Counted from the first letter of the stretch, positions 43,690-56,283 are shown. The stretch: 64,000 nucleotides of DNA from Chrysopilus asiliformis (GCA_964034945.1 OZ035960.1:50404706-50468705); one strand, 5' to 3'. Made by a program: numbers and translations. The notes: generated by a model not told the origin, from the sequence alone.

Positions 43690-44572
43690 TTACGAGTTGA
43701 TATGTCTGGGTGATTATATGGTATTTAAAAGTCAATGAAAACTGATTTTTTTTCACTGTTTGTAAGGGGGTGTTTTTGTTTTCTAAAAATGCTAAAACAA
43801 AAGTTTGAAATCATGTACGCTTTTTGGACACCATTTTTTAAACTTAACCTTTGAATCGTAAATGCGTGTCAAATTAATTTTCAAAGCATTTTTATCACAT
43901 CCGCTTAATTTAAAATCCAAAAATTACAACAGATTTTCAATTACGAAATGGATTTAACCCGTTATGTCGCAGTTTAAAACCATTTTCTAAGTTACAAGAT
44001 CTTAATCTGTCTCTTTTATATGCAGTTGTTCTGCTGGAGTTGATTTTAAGGACAACATCATTAATCCTGAAAAACTCTTCAAAGTAGCCAAGCCCTCTCG
44101 TACCTACATTTTAATTTGATCCTTCATCAAATTCAAATCCTGTGTCCATGTCACCAGCATTCAATTCTTATCGCTACGCCACAATCGCAACGCATCGGTT
44201 GATATCGAAAAAATGAGTGCAACAGTTGTTCAAGTGGGTTTTCCTTAAAATCCTTAAATGACACAAACAGCAACATTGTGTGGCTAGATTGGATAAAAAA
44301 TTATATACAAAGGAAGAGGTTTTTCTTTTGTTGTTTTTTTTATAATTTAGGAAAAAGGAAGTTATTATGACTTCATCGATTTAGTCGTATGTTGACTGAA
44401 GTTGGTTCAAGTTGATAAATACAGAAATTCTGAAAATTAAAATGATTAAAAGACTTGTCTTGAAGGCAATTAAATGCAAGATTTAACTTAAAATTAAAGA
44501 TTTTTCGCATTTGGTTGGCAATAAAACTATCACCATTTCTATTAACCCCACACTGAGAAAGTCTTACGAATG
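43690..44572. other. No gene seen
   Basis: AT-rich sequence without recognisable coding or repeat structure, apart from being upstream (minus strand) of the Gln/Asn-rich exon, so possibly intron. Confidence 0.4.
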
Positions 44573-44800
44573 AAAACGTTTTTTCCGGTGCATCTTCTCA
44601 AAAAAGGTTATTTAGGATACGTTTCTACATAAAACTCCCATACATCAAAATCCGATTGGAATAAATTTTTAAAAATTTTATTGAAAAGTTTGACTTTGAA
44701 GTGGAGTTTTGATGCAACTGTTCGAGTTTTGATACGAATATCACCATACGGGTCTCCAATAATTGCCAAATTAGCAATTATAGCTTTTGTTATGTTTTTA
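44573..44800 (+). repeat. Second copy of the repeat found at 34905-35175
   Basis: Shares ordered blocks with 34905-35175 ('tccgattggaataaat', 'gtggagttttgatgcaac' against 'gtggaattttgatacaac', and 'gcaattatagcttttgttat'). Its limits are not defined by terminal repeats. Confidence 0.6.
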
Positions 44801-44916
44801 ATTAAATTTTATGCAGAGGTTTGTGGGGTTATTCTTGATGAACTTTTGTGGAACATTTCATAAAAAAATAATAAAAAATAAAATAAAGCAAAAATAAATC
44901 CTATAATATAATACGA

Positions 44917-45345
44917 GGAATGTCTGTCTGTCTTTCTCTCTGTCTGTCTGTCTGTCTGTCTGTCTGCACAAACGATCTCAAACCCGCCTAACGATTTTCA
45001 TGAAACTTGGGGGTTAGGGATTTTCGGAGACAAAGAATCGATCTAGATAGGTCTCACCTCTGAGAAAATGCCCCTCGATACCCCTCGCCTGGTATCTTCG
45101 AATTGGGTGGTCCGATCTTAATTAAAATTTACAGTATTACTAAGAGGGCTAAGGGCTTTCGATTTTTCCACTACAATCCTGACGTTTCCCTCCCCTCGAT
45201 ACCTTTCGCTTGGTGTCTTCGAATTGGGTGGTCCGATCTTAATGAAAATTTACAGTATTACTAAGAGGGCTAAGGGCTTTCGGTTTTTCCACTACAATCC
45301 TGACGTTTCCCTCTAGACCTATCTAGATCGATAGGTCTCACCTCT
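44917..45345. repeat. TCTG microsatellite plus tandem duplication of 121 bp
   Basis: A TCTG tract lies at 44922-44967. Two ~121-bp units follow (45071-45191 and 45192-45312), about 95 percent alike by eye, each beginning 'cccctcgata'. 'gatctagataggtctcacct' occurs before the units (45040-45059) and a partial palindrome of it after them (45315-45345). Probably the end of a non-autonomous element; class unknown. Confidence 0.6.
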
Positions 45346-46944
45346 CCAAAATTTCAGCAAAATTACGACTTTGTGGTGGCCGAGCATGGCTCAGTTTTCC
45401 TGGTACTAAATAACAAAAAAACGAAATCATTTTTTCCGTTATTGTAACGGAATTAAATATCTATAACGTTATAACGGAATTTTGAGGAAAAACCCGGAAA
45501 ATCGTTATTTTGTTTCGTTATTTCGTTATGTTACGATAACATTTCCCATCCGTGGTCCGTAGTCATGGTGGTGGTTGAAAAGCTATGTTGAAAACTTGGT
45601 TGAGCTGAGATCAAAAAATTTGGAAAACATCGGATATTCGGTAGGGGGAGCCGTATGTTGCCGACCATGTTATAGCCTGTGTAGGGAAATTGGCAACAAG
45701 GTTATGAATATCAGTTGGGCGTTCACCTAAACCCGATGACCCAAACTGGAAAGTTATGTTGACAACTTGATTCCCATCATTTCGTTTCGTCTGTGGCAAA
45801 AGCTGACAAACAGCTTGACAACATTGTTGAAAAAAAGGTTTCTCGTCTGTGGGCGGCTTAAGTATAACTGATTTTTTCTTTAAATTAAAAAAAAAGTGTT
45901 GAGGGATTTCTAGTTATTGCGCATATGTCTATACATTTTGAATTTCAAAATTTTGTACTTTTAAAAAAAATCTTTTAACTATTAGAGATTTAACAATTTG
46001 TTATGTTTAGTTCGCTACATGTTTGTACATTCAAATTTTAAATACAGTCATTTTTCTCAAAGTTCATATTTAATGTACGCGGCAATGTTAAAATCCCAAA
46101 AGGTTTCACCATTAACGGTAACTAGCGCATAAAAATTTATCCTTCAGCCATTGTTCGTCGGTAATGTTTATGTTTCTCCATAAAATGCAAATTAACTCGT
46201 CCCCCTTCAAAAATATTTTAAAACAAAACACACTGAGCTCCCCACCTAAAAGTAGCGGAAGTCATGTGTATCGTAGAGTTAAAGCCATTTTGTTGGAGAG
46301 GGTGGGCAAATTGAGTTTGAAGGTATTGTGAAATATGGATTTATGTTGGGAATGCATTCTCTGCCATGGAATCAACGGATATAGATTGACTATAGTTTGA
46401 TTTCATTTTCAGGAGAAGGTATCGGTGTACGTCTCTGTATGCCATTGGGAATATTTTGCACAGAAGGTGAATGCAGCTTGCGGTAGGTGAAAATTCACAC
46501 CCTCGCTGTTACTTTTCACATCCCCTAAATTTGAGAATGTTTTCAATCTGACTCATTTACACCCGGCTTGGCGTGCTTTTGTTCTAAATGTGACATTTTT
46601 CCCTCCCTTATCCGTGGCTAATAAGTGAAATTTCCATATCGTAGTGTAGATAAGAATACACTTGAAACTCAAAATTGCTTCAGGGAAATCGGTGTAAGTG
46701 ATGTCTTGCACACATTTTCTGTTTGTTTTTTTTGTTCAGTTATTTGTTATATTTGCCACCTGAAGTGTGTAAAAAATAAAAATGAAGCACTTTGTATTAT
46801 TAGCTGCAATCTCTTCCCATCTTCGAAAAACACGATTTCCGCACTGATGAACGTAATAGCGAAAAACAATGGTTAAAATGAAATCCTAAATACGAAACTG
46901 TTATAGAAAAGTATTTTACATTTTACAATGCGTTGATTTAAACC
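45346..46944. other. No gene seen
   Basis: AT-rich with no supported exon. Near 46946 'cagggtgaccatacgtcccg' resembles one end of a hAT-type element, but no partner end was found nearby. Confidence 0.4.
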
Positions 46945-47025
46945 CAGGGTGACCATACGTCCCGCAATGTATTTATTACATAAAAGGAATGTCCAAAATG
47001 GTGGGGACAGTCCCGGATCTAGGCA

Positions 47026-47475
47026 TTTTTTTTATAAATCCAGCCAGAGCATAGGGGAAGACCCTTCAATGCCGAAGCACAGCTCGGGATGGCCGGAAGG
47101 ACAAAAGGAGATGCCGATTTATGTTCTCCTTGAACTTCTGCGGGTTATAGTCCGGGGGGAATACATCGAATGGTAAATTGTTCCAAAGTCTTGTTGTTCG
47201 CGGAATGAAGGAACCACTAAACTTTACTGTACGAAAGCGGGGAGGCTCAAGGAAGAAGTCGTGCGCACGTGCAGGTGCACGAGAGGGTCTAGGGAAAATA
47301 TACCGTGGAGGAATAAGTTGGGAAATTTCGGTGGAACATTTCCCATGGAAATATCTATAGAATATGCTGAGTACCCCAACAGAGCAACGACGCTCGAGAG
47401 ACGGTAAAAAATCTGTCAAAGACTTGTCTCCGATCAAAGCCTCCCAATCGGGAGGCATGTTTCCCGGCGTCCTGG
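47026..47475 (-). pseudogene. CR1/Jockey-type LINE, 3' end of ORF2
   Basis: The minus-strand frame (47458 to 47066) encodes the C-terminal tail after the reverse transcriptase: SLERRCSVGVLSIFYRYFHG, then ISQLIPP, ARAHDFF, RTTRLWNNLPFDVFP and FKENINRHLL. This tail, with LWN.LP..VFP, is typical of CR1/Jockey-like elements in insects. It ends at a short 3' UTR with a stretch shared with the SINE (47069-47085) and an A8 tract (47033-47026). 5' truncated, as is usual for LINE copies. Confidence 0.8.
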
Positions 47476-49340
47476 GATCTAAATTTCTATTGCTGATTTT
47501 TCGATAAAAACCATTTTATGACGAAATTCTGTAAAACTAAAATAAAAAGTATTTAACTTCGATATCATTAATAATGATTTCTGAATCAAAAGTAATTTAA
47601 ATGCGTATAGATGTTTTCACGTTCCAAAAATAAAATATTGCGTGATGTCACATTTAATTTCCGTCATATTATCTATCGGGGCAGAGAGAAAAAAAAAATT
47701 CAATTCAATGGCCACGTGACTGAAATCATTGAATCGGAGGATCCTTTCACATTCACGTACACGTGTGCGTGTAGAAATAGGAGGGACACTAGCACCTACT
47801 CTAGTAAAGTTCTAGCAAAATGTGTGGAATAAAAACTATTTTTATATGCACTGAAAATCATGAGGTGAGGGTAGAAGAAATTGAAGGTAAATTGGCTATT
47901 GGCATAATATTCTTCTAACGTTTTTCCTCAATTCAAATGAATTTCAGTTCAGCATTGGATACATTTATATAAATGTGTGGATACGAGGATGTATGAAAAA
48001 CAAATTCTTCGTAATGGTCCAAAACTCTAGCCAGTGTCCTTTGAGGTATATTTATTGTCACCATTGGTCGTTATCGTCATAAACGTCCAGTGATGATGAT
48101 TTTGCACATCGCTTTCCACATAAAAACGATCGGGATGATCAGGCAGTAACGAAAAACAAGGTGTTGACGATGGCAACTTTTATACACAAAAAAAAACACT
48201 TTTTTTTCCTTCAAAATGTGCGTGCTCATGTTTGCACCTGGCCGACCAGAGTTCAGTTCTACTCTTGAGCATAATATGATCCTTGTGTCATTCGGTTTTG
48301 AGCAGGAGTTATTTCCTTGAATGGTGCGACTTTTAGGTTGGCGGGTGCGTGTCCTTTTTTATATAATTTCACATTTTTTTCGTCGTTTTTTTCCAATTTT
48401 TTTTCTGGTTATGGACACAGAAGCGTTGCTAAAAATGGCAACACGTTGCCAAAAGACATCCATTTATCACATAAAAGGAATGTCCAAGAGATATCCTTGT
48501 GCAGGATTTATATGCCATCAGTGACTTTCTTTGTCCGTTACCGATACATGCCAACATACGCACAGATTTGTATCCATTGTCATCGTATTTTGGTCATGTT
48601 ACACAATTTCTTAGAATTATCTTGATTATCAATATTCGTACCTAGAAACGTGAACACATGCCTGCAACATAGACTTTTCGATTGGTTGAATATTAAACCT
48701 TCTTGCTTTAAACGAAAAACGTCTTAAGATTTTCGAGAGAAGATTTTCAACAAAGGTTCGTGATCGCGCGTAAAAAGCTTTAAATTTATCTGATTAGGAT
48801 AAAATCATTGCTTCTTCCACCCCAATTTAGTGTATCCGATTTAATTCAGTAATAAAATCTTTTATTATATCGTACTGTGCTCGGGAACACCCGAATTTCT
48901 GATGGGAATTTGGTGCCAAAAATCTTTTTTGTTCTTATGTATGTTCTGTTTCTCATTAGACATTTAAATATGTTTTGACATGTCTGCCAGGGTTAATAAA
49001 ATTTTCAATTCCCGTAAATGTGTTTAAAGTATCTTAGGCGGATTGCTGTAAGGAATTTTTATTTATTCGAGCTTTAAACTAAATATTATGGCCAGCTCTT
49101 TGACCAGATAATGGATTTTGTCATAATTTCTTTACGGCCCGGTAAACATTTTTACTGAGGATTTTTACTGAGGATTTTTACTGAGGATTTTTACTGATGA
49201 CTCTTAAAAAAAACTTTCATACGGATACGTTTAAAATTTTTTTGAAAAAAATTTCAAAAATTAAATGAAATTTTTTTCTTCTAATTATCTTAACATTAAA
49301 AATATTTCACATTTTTTGAAATGCCAAACTCTTGGCGAAC
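47476..49340. other. No gene seen
   Basis: No supported exon. 49153-49197 holds four near-perfect 14-bp repeats of 'gaggatttttactg'. 'cacataaaaggaatgtccaa' at 48467 resembles 'tacataaaaggaatgtccaa' at 46977, a small dispersed repeat. Confidence 0.45.
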
Positions 49341-49347
49341 TATTTAA

Positions 49348-49582
49348 CACTCTAACTGCCACGACAGTTTTAGCCTTTTTCGAATATTTAGTTGTCAGTC
49401 AAAAAGGCACTAAGAGAAAAAAAATTGAAACAAAATTATACCTAAATGTCATTTTATTACCATAAAATGTGTGCAACTACAAAAAATCGTTGCGGTTGCA
49501 GCGAACACTTGAATAATTTTCATTGTGGCCGTTGTGTACAGTTAGGTGTAAGGTCTTTTTGACTGACGTGGCAGTTAGTGTG
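49348..49582. mobile_element. piggyBac-type MITE flanked by TTAA
   Basis: TTAA at 49344-49347 and 49583-49586. Ends 'cactctaactgccacg' and 'cgtggcagttagtgtg' are near-perfect mirror images, with inner 'gtcagtcaaaaaggc' / 'gtctttttgactgac'. 235 bp; no transposase. A different family from the TTAA MITE at 10499. Confidence 0.78.
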
Positions 49583-49734
49583 TTAAGGTAGAAATTGTTT
49601 TTTTTAGATGTTTGAAAGATGTTTTTTTAACAATACAAAGAAAAAATATCTGATGTGAACAGCTCATGACTTTCTTATACAAAATCTGGTTACAAAAAAT
49701 CTGACCAAATTGTGATTTATAAAAAGTCGCCATT

Positions 49735-50045
49735 TTTGGTGAAAATCTGTTAACGGGAAGTAACCAATTCCGGTTAACAGATTTTCACCAAAAATTGATA
49801 GGATCGTCCCATTCCAGGGCCAAACGTGTCTGTAAAATTTCATGGTTCTAGCTCTATTCGTTTTTGAGAACTATTGTTCACAGAGCGACAAACGGACAGA
49901 CTGACAGATTGACAGATTAACAGACTAACAGACCGACAGACAGAAAGACATTTTTCTAATAATGCACCAATCGACTCAGGAGTGCTCGGGAAATATTTTT
50001 TAGGCAAAATCAAAAATAGAAATTTTTCATGAATACAATACTTCA
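49735..50045 (+). repeat. Dispersed repeat family, copy C
   Basis: The most complete uninterrupted copy of the family seen at 17180: 'ggttaacagattttcacc', 'tgataggatcgtcccatt', 'ttttgagaactattg', a mixed ACAG/TAACAG tract (49890-49947), 'caatcgactcaggagt', 'ttttttaggcaaaatc' and 'tttttcatgaatacaatact' at 50022. Confidence 0.7.
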
Positions 50046-50098
50046 CAGAAAAAAGTGAATAGTAAATTCACCTACAATTGTCGTTGATTTTCAGCCAA

Positions 50099-50214
50099 CT
50101 ACAAAAAATAGATGAACTACCGACAAAAGTAGACAATTAGCTACTAAAATGTAGATAGAGAAACCAGACCAAGTTATTGTCTACTTTTGTCGGTAGTTCA
50201 TCTATTTTTTGTAG
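50099..50214. repeat. Perfect 39-bp inverted repeat
   Basis: 50099-50137 and 50176-50214 are exact inverted copies starting 'ctacaaaaaatagatgaact', separated by 38 bp. Probably a small fold-back MITE; no clear target duplication. Confidence 0.7.
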
Positions 50215-52286
50215 CGAAGTGTGGTTTAATTGAGCATGGCCGATGTCCATTTTTTGTTATGTTGATTTTTTATTTCAGAGGAAAGAAATTTAAAAATTAA
50301 AACCTGTTTTGACCAACATTTCTTAGTAATAAAACGAATTTATAGAATATAGTTGTTTTGTTTCTTTTAAAAATTTACTTCTGCTGAAGTCAGGGGGCTT
50401 CGCCCTCCCAACCTCTTCAATACGAAAATCGCGTTTAAATGGCATATCAAGTCATATTTTCAATGAATTTATTATGAAAAATTGTATACGCAACTCGGAG
50501 CGAGTCAACGATTTCATTCGTGTGATATCTGCCCTCGCTTCGCTCGTGCATCTAACTTCACACTCGTAAAATCGTTGACTTTCGCCCCTTGTTGCGTAAT
50601 ATACTATTTCGCCACGAACACAAACACAAGGGATATCAGGACAAGAGCGGTTTGCACATTTGCCTGCCGTAACCGAGCGCAACCAATCTTAGGCGAATCC
50701 TGAGCAAATCAAGGCGAACACATCATTTACAATCTACTCTCCCATTTCCGTGTAATCGCCTACAATCACCAAGAGCTGTCATAAAAACATTGGTTTTCAA
50801 GACACTACATTGGCTTTCACAGTGAAAATGTTACGAAAATATTAAGATGGGTGCGCTACTGCAGTACTTGCTTTTTTTTCAATATAGTGAACTTTCGTTC
50901 CTTTACAATACAGGAAAAATTGCGCCGCAGGCAAAATTTCGAGGAAGAAATATTGTATTATCGAAAAACGTACTTTTTTTTAAAGAAAAACAAATTAAAG
51001 ACTAAAATTCTTCAAGAAAAAGAAAAAAAAAAAAACGCGCCGCGGGCTATGATTTTTCAATTTCAAGATCAATTTGAAAAAAAAAATCAGTTTCCGGGAT
51101 GCTGGGAGAATATGCCTAACTCTGCTCCGGCCATTTCAGGACACCCTACTTAACATTAAAATTTAATATGCTTTCATTCGTGAAATTGAAACCTTTCTGC
51201 CTCGAAAGATGACATTCCTCACTTATGTCAGAAAATCTCTTCATGGAATGAAGCAGTCAAGATATCAGTTTTTAAATTCCCAATTCTAAAATTTCGATAT
51301 ATAATTGGGTTTAAAATCTTCAGAAAATGTTCACGCTTTTAAATATAGACAAAAAGCAAATATAATCAATTATTAAAAGTAAATTAATTAAAACACCATT
51401 GAAGTTGCATCCTTTTGACAAACTAAGGAATCTTTTGTACGCGTCGAGTCGCATGTTTCACGGTGCAAATTTAACACTACACTGAAGTAAAAGTGCCAAA
51501 TGTCACGCAAGTCAAGTGCTAAGACGCGTGCTGCCCAGAAAGGCATTAAAATTCATATTTTTGTAGGCAAAAGATCTTAAATAAGTGATATTTCTATGTG
51601 GAATTTTTTGTCATTAATTGGCTTCCCATTGAAAATTCTGCAGTAAATCAACGGGGAGCTCATCAATTCAACTCCACAATTGGCTAAACGTACAAGAGTT
51701 TATTAATACAATTTTATTTGTTCGAATGCTTTCATTCATAAACATTTCCCCAACGACGAACGCGACGCGACGTTGATATTAAGGACGTAAAAAGTCCTTT
51801 CTATACGCACTCGTACCCATCCTTTCGGGTTTATTTTGAAAATCAGTTTGTGTAGGGTGTGTGGATTGAGGTTATTACAACTTGATGGTTTCCATAAATT
51901 AATTTTAGTGGCCATTTGAAATCCATTAGAGTCATGTGTAGTGGACATTTGAAAAATTTCTCCACAAAATGGATTTCTATTCTATGGTAGAATAAAAAAA
52001 AATCCCACAAATATTTGATACCCTAAAAATTTTATTCTTCTTGAAACTAGATTTCTGTTTGAAGCGGCAATTCTATTGGTTCCTGATACGACCATGACTT
52101 TTTTCATAGAAAATCTTAGTAAAACAATACCAGTGATTTTTAATGTGGTTCTTTTTTTAAATTTTGATGATGAAAAGACACCATCGATCGTTCTTTTAAG
52201 AGTAACGTATGTTCGCTTATAACTCGTTTACCAATGAACCGATTTAGATTAAACTTTTTGTCCCCTTGTTCTGCACAAGGGAAAGT
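50215..52286. other. No gene supported
   Basis: A locally palindromic, GC-richer block at 50485-50660 shares 'gagtcaacgattt' / 'aaatcgttgact'. Frames at 50851-51153 (Lys/Phe-rich) and 51736-51948 have no domain. 'cattttaggacaccctactt'-like sequence near 51138 may be a decayed hAT end. Confidence 0.4.
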
Positions 52287-52294
52287 GTCATAAG

Positions 52295-53435
52295 TAGGGC
52301 CCGGATTTAAGGCACTTATAAAATGGGAAAAAAGGCAGGCAAAAAGGCAGTATAAAAGACTGAATAAGCATTAATTTTTCAAAAAAAAGGCATTTATTTA
52401 AACAAAAGGCATTTTCATTGCACGAATATGACATATCATGTATCACAAAATTGAACGCAGAACGCTTGCAAAAAATTTCAGATAAATTAAATTCATATAA
52501 ATAAATTTAAAAAATATATAAAAAGCTAATAGCCGTATAAAGAGCCTCACTTCATTTAAGTAATATAAGTGTTCGCTGCTTTTTACCTACAACTTGTTAT
52601 AGTGACGTTACTTTAGGTGCATTAAGAATCATAATAGGTAATACGGATCTAATACTGATTGCAAGAAATAATTAAGTGAACTAATAAAACTTACCTAAAA
52701 GTTCTTTTCTAATCCCCGAAATTGTTTCTAAATAGCAGGTTTCCAATTTTTTCGTAACGTTGATTCATCTGGAATTTTTTCATGGCAATATTTTTGAAAA
52801 AAACTCTTTCAAAATATAATTATTCAATTTCCAAAGTGGAATATTTGCTTTAACAAATGCCATACATAAATCTCTAAAAAATTATGAGTCGCTTCTTCTG
52901 CTGATTGCATTTTTGAATAACCCGACTTTTTTTGAACTTGCTTTCTGCAATAAATTCTTGTGTATGGCAATTTTTATGTGTTGTGTCACAAAATACTTTT
53001 TTGAATGATTCACTACTTTTTCGCACATTTTGCAGAAAAGCAAACTCCCGTCTGTCGAGAAACAGTCTTTACCAAATGTATTTACAAGGTTCACGAGTAT
53101 AAGGCGGTTTTCTCGTGTGATTTTTGGCATTTCTAAGATTTCAATTTACTACCAAAACTAAACTGATGGTACATTGGCGCAACTGTCATAAATATAGGCA
53201 TTGCCAAATCAAAAAAAAAAAATAATGATAATTTTTATGGGTACTTAAATTACCCTAAAAGGAATTTCTAAATCTTTTTAAGATCGGAATTATTAAAAAA
53301 GGCATTAAAAAAAGGCTAAATGGTCGAAAAAGTGGGAAAATAAGCAAAAATGCCTAAAAGGCAGTTATTATACAAAAATGAACGAAAAAAGCAAAATAGG
53401 CAAAATGCCTTTTTGCCTTAAATATCCGGGCCCTG
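52295..53435 (-). mobile_element. Non-autonomous hAT element with BED-finger exon
   Basis: GTCATAAG at 52287-52294 and 53436-53443 (8-bp duplication). Ends 'tagggcccggatttaaggca' and 'tgccttaaatatccgggccctg' pair as inverted repeats, with subterminal 'aaaaggca' motifs. At 1141 bp it is far too short for a full hAT transposase and encodes only the N-terminal BED zinc finger (52882-53130). Confidence 0.88.
52882..53130 (-). pseudogene. hAT transposase N-terminal BED zinc finger fragment
   Basis: 82 codons from ATG 53130. After FGKDCFSTDGSLLFCKMCEK the finger continues with KKYFVTQHIKIAIHK, giving C-x2-C and two His as in BED fingers that bind hAT ends. The frame then closes (RRSDS stop), and no dimerisation or RNase H-like domain follows. 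The finger itself looks undamaged. Confidence 0.78.
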
Positions 53436-53443
53436 GTCATAAG

Positions 53444-54886
53444 ATATACGGATAGTTCCGCTTTTGCCGTTTCCCCGTCTCCTGCTATTTTCTGAATCTT
53501 TCTTGAGATTTTGATAGAATTTTAAGTGCTAGATAATTTGTTTATCGGGAACGTTACCGGCCCGTTAAATTAATTGTAGAGCGGATTTGGGTGGCGAGGG
53601 GGGGAGGGGGAGAATTCGGATTAATTTGATGCTGTAGAGGAGTTTGATATGCTTTTTGGTACTAAACATATCGTCCTTTAAAAAAACGGTTACTCGAGCC
53701 TATCCTACCTCACCATTTCTATATTTTTTTTTCTATAATAGATTACAAAAAGGAATTTTAGGCAGTTTTTGACCTGTACGCTGAGAGTCAGGATTGAACG
53801 AAATTTCTGATCGTATATGGTAAAAACAGCACTGAAGGGACTATATTGGTTTTATAGTATTTTTCCCTCCTCTGATATATCTTAGCCGGATCATGCGATT
53901 TTAATTTGGTTTTCGTTATTAAAATAAATATTTTTTAAAGTAATTATTGGCCCAATAAAATTCACTCATTCTTTTTGTTCCTTCGTCTGTATTGCCTTCT
54001 AATCCGCTGAAGTAAATATGTTTCACTTTTAACAGATCATTTTTGAAAGAATTTTTTGGCCTTTGAAAATCCTTTGCCTTCTATTTGCATTTATCGTAGG
54101 AGCTTTTCTCAAAAAATAATTGAAGTTTAAGTTTGTTGATTAACAAAACTGGTTCATCCCTTCCAGCATCCCTAATACAAATCAAAATGTTTTTGAGATC
54201 GTCAGATCGGAATAATATAAATGGCAGCAGGAACTGCGTAGGCAGGATTTTCTTGAGATGGGAAGGGAAGGGCGGGAGGAGGAGGGGTGGGATTGAATTA
54301 AAAACGTGTGCCTCTTCAACAAGGGCGTTTTCTTTATATAATAGATGCAACGTCTTCAAAAAAAAAATGTTCCATTTGCAAGGGAGCGGGTAACAAGAGC
54401 AGTTTCTTATATAACCTATTTCTTATACCAATATATAAATAAATTAACTGTAAAATTTCATTATGCAGGGTTCGTCTAATGTTCATAGGTGTGTACGAAG
54501 CATTAAAATCCATACAACTCTTTCCACGTGTTAATTGGCCTTAATTCGTGTAAAAATAAAATATAAGATCGATAGTCAAAGTAGATTTTACACAAGCCTT
54601 TCATCAATTTGAATTTGGACCACTCCTCTTCTCACGGATTTAAAACAAATTATAATATCGACATAAGCGTCAAGTTAGTTATGCGTAAGTTATGTGTATT
54701 GTCTACTAGAATGAAGAAATCTATCTTTTTTCCATCTTTTTTGCATCACGTTTTTTTTTGCGAGAATTGCAAATATTTAGTTTAAATTCTTGTCAAAAAT
54801 AAATTTTTCTGTAAAAGTCGGGGGTTTTTTTTAATTGATACGCTATATTTACGCCATATTTTTAGAGGGTGAGTCTTCGGAGCAAC
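53444..54886. other. No gene seen
   Basis: AT-rich with purine-rich patches (53595-53615 and 54265-54295 are G-rich). No supported coding or terminal repeats. Confidence 0.45.
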
Positions 54887-54888
54887 TA

Positions 54889-55434
54889 AAGGGTCTTTCA
54901 ACAAGGACATAACAATTTTGTATTTTAATAAAAACGCACCCTAAAACTTTTTTTATGATCTGGCAATGCTAAAACGTCAGTCAAGGTTTACATTTTTACG
55001 AACGAGCAAGGTTTGGAAATTATTAAAACTTACTACCGAAATTCTGAGTCGGTGGTCGCAATCGTGTAATCTCGAGAAATGGTCCGGTCGAATGGCCACC
55101 TCGCTCATGCGATTTGACGCCGTTGTATTTCTTTTTATGGGGTTATGTTAAGTCGTTGGTTTATGCCAACAAGCCAACAACGTTAGAGGAGCTCAGGAAC
55201 AATATCGAACGGGAAATTGCCAACGTTCCGGCCGATATGTGTGGAAGAGTGGTGGAAAATTGGCTCCAAAGAATCAATCAGCAAACGTGCTCGCGGTGGC
55301 CATATGAGCGACATCGAATTTCACACTTAAATGTATCATGTCCACTACACCTGGAATAAATTTCAGCCCAATATCTCAATTATTCTGTGTTTTAATTAAA
55401 TACAAAATTGTTATGTCCTTGTTGAAAGACCCGA
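54889..55434 (+). mobile_element. IS630/Tc1 element, internally deleted
   Basis: TA (54887-54888) then 'aagggtctttcaacaaggac'; the right end is the mirror image over at least 34 bp, with the last few bases altered ('gacccgat'). Same family as the outer element at 32132. About 546 bp, keeping only the C-terminal part of the transposase. Confidence 0.78.
54966..55359 (+). pseudogene. IS630/Tc1-type transposase C-terminal fragment
   Basis: After a frameshift the second frame reads LTPLYFFLWGYVKSLVYANKP and ERE-ANVPADMCGRVVENW. In the family the motif is LTPLDFFLWGY; here the third catalytic Asp is Tyr. The first two catalytic Asp regions are deleted. Clearly inactive. Confidence 0.78.
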
Positions 55435-55695
55435 TATGATGAAAGGAGACCGCCTAAAGCCTATAGTCCGTGAAGCTTAAAATGTATTTTATGGAGATTT
55501 CCTTTCTGCACTGTTCAAAATAATTACAACATTCAATCAAAAATCATAGATATATAAACACAAAGCATCATTTTGCTGGCTTCAAGCGCTGTCCACATTA
55601 GGCATAAAATTGGTTGTTTAATTCAACTGGTACATTATAAAATCACAATTTCAGCTAATGTAAATTTACTGTTATTGTGTAAAATCACAATCAGT

Positions 55696-56167
55696 CAGGG
55701 TATTCACAGTCCTCTTTTAAATTGCGGGTAAATTTACCGCTCAGTAATTCAGATTTTTACCGAGACGGTAACTTGGTTCATGTAAAAATGAATTACCAGA
55801 TTCGGTAATTGTAGACATGCCTTGAGTCGTGTTTTCCGGCCCGGTTATTCGGTATCAAGAATCAACCGCGAGTGGCGCTAGTAATATTTTTAGTTGTCAA
55901 ATTTTCTCGCTGGTTATCTCATCGGACTGCAATTTTTTTCAATTTTGATAGCCGTTGCCACAATAGAAATTCAAAAGAATACATCAAACATGGATTTAAA
56001 GGTATGTGACATATTTTACAATCAAATTCGCAGTTCATGATTTGGTCACGTATCAAATAAAAGCGCTGTTCTCAAATCTGTGCTGTTCACAGCAGAATAT
56101 TTTCAGTCTTTTAATATTACCGAAAATACCGAATACCGAAAATTAAAAGAGGATTGTGAATACCCTG
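55696..56167. mobile_element. Non-autonomous element with CAGGG ends
   Basis: 'cagggtattcacagtcctct' at 55696 and its near mirror 'agaggattgtgaataccctg' ending 56167. Inner AT-rich motifs (ggtaaat / accgaat) are repeated. Neither an 8-bp nor a TA duplication is obvious, so the superfamily is open. Confidence 0.6.
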
Positions 56168-56283
56168 ATTATGTTGTTTTACAACACCACTAATAAAAAG
56201 TATTTCATGGATTCCTGAAAAAATTCCCTGAAATAAAAAAATAGGTTTCATTTTCGCTTCGAAATTTTTCCCACACATTTATA

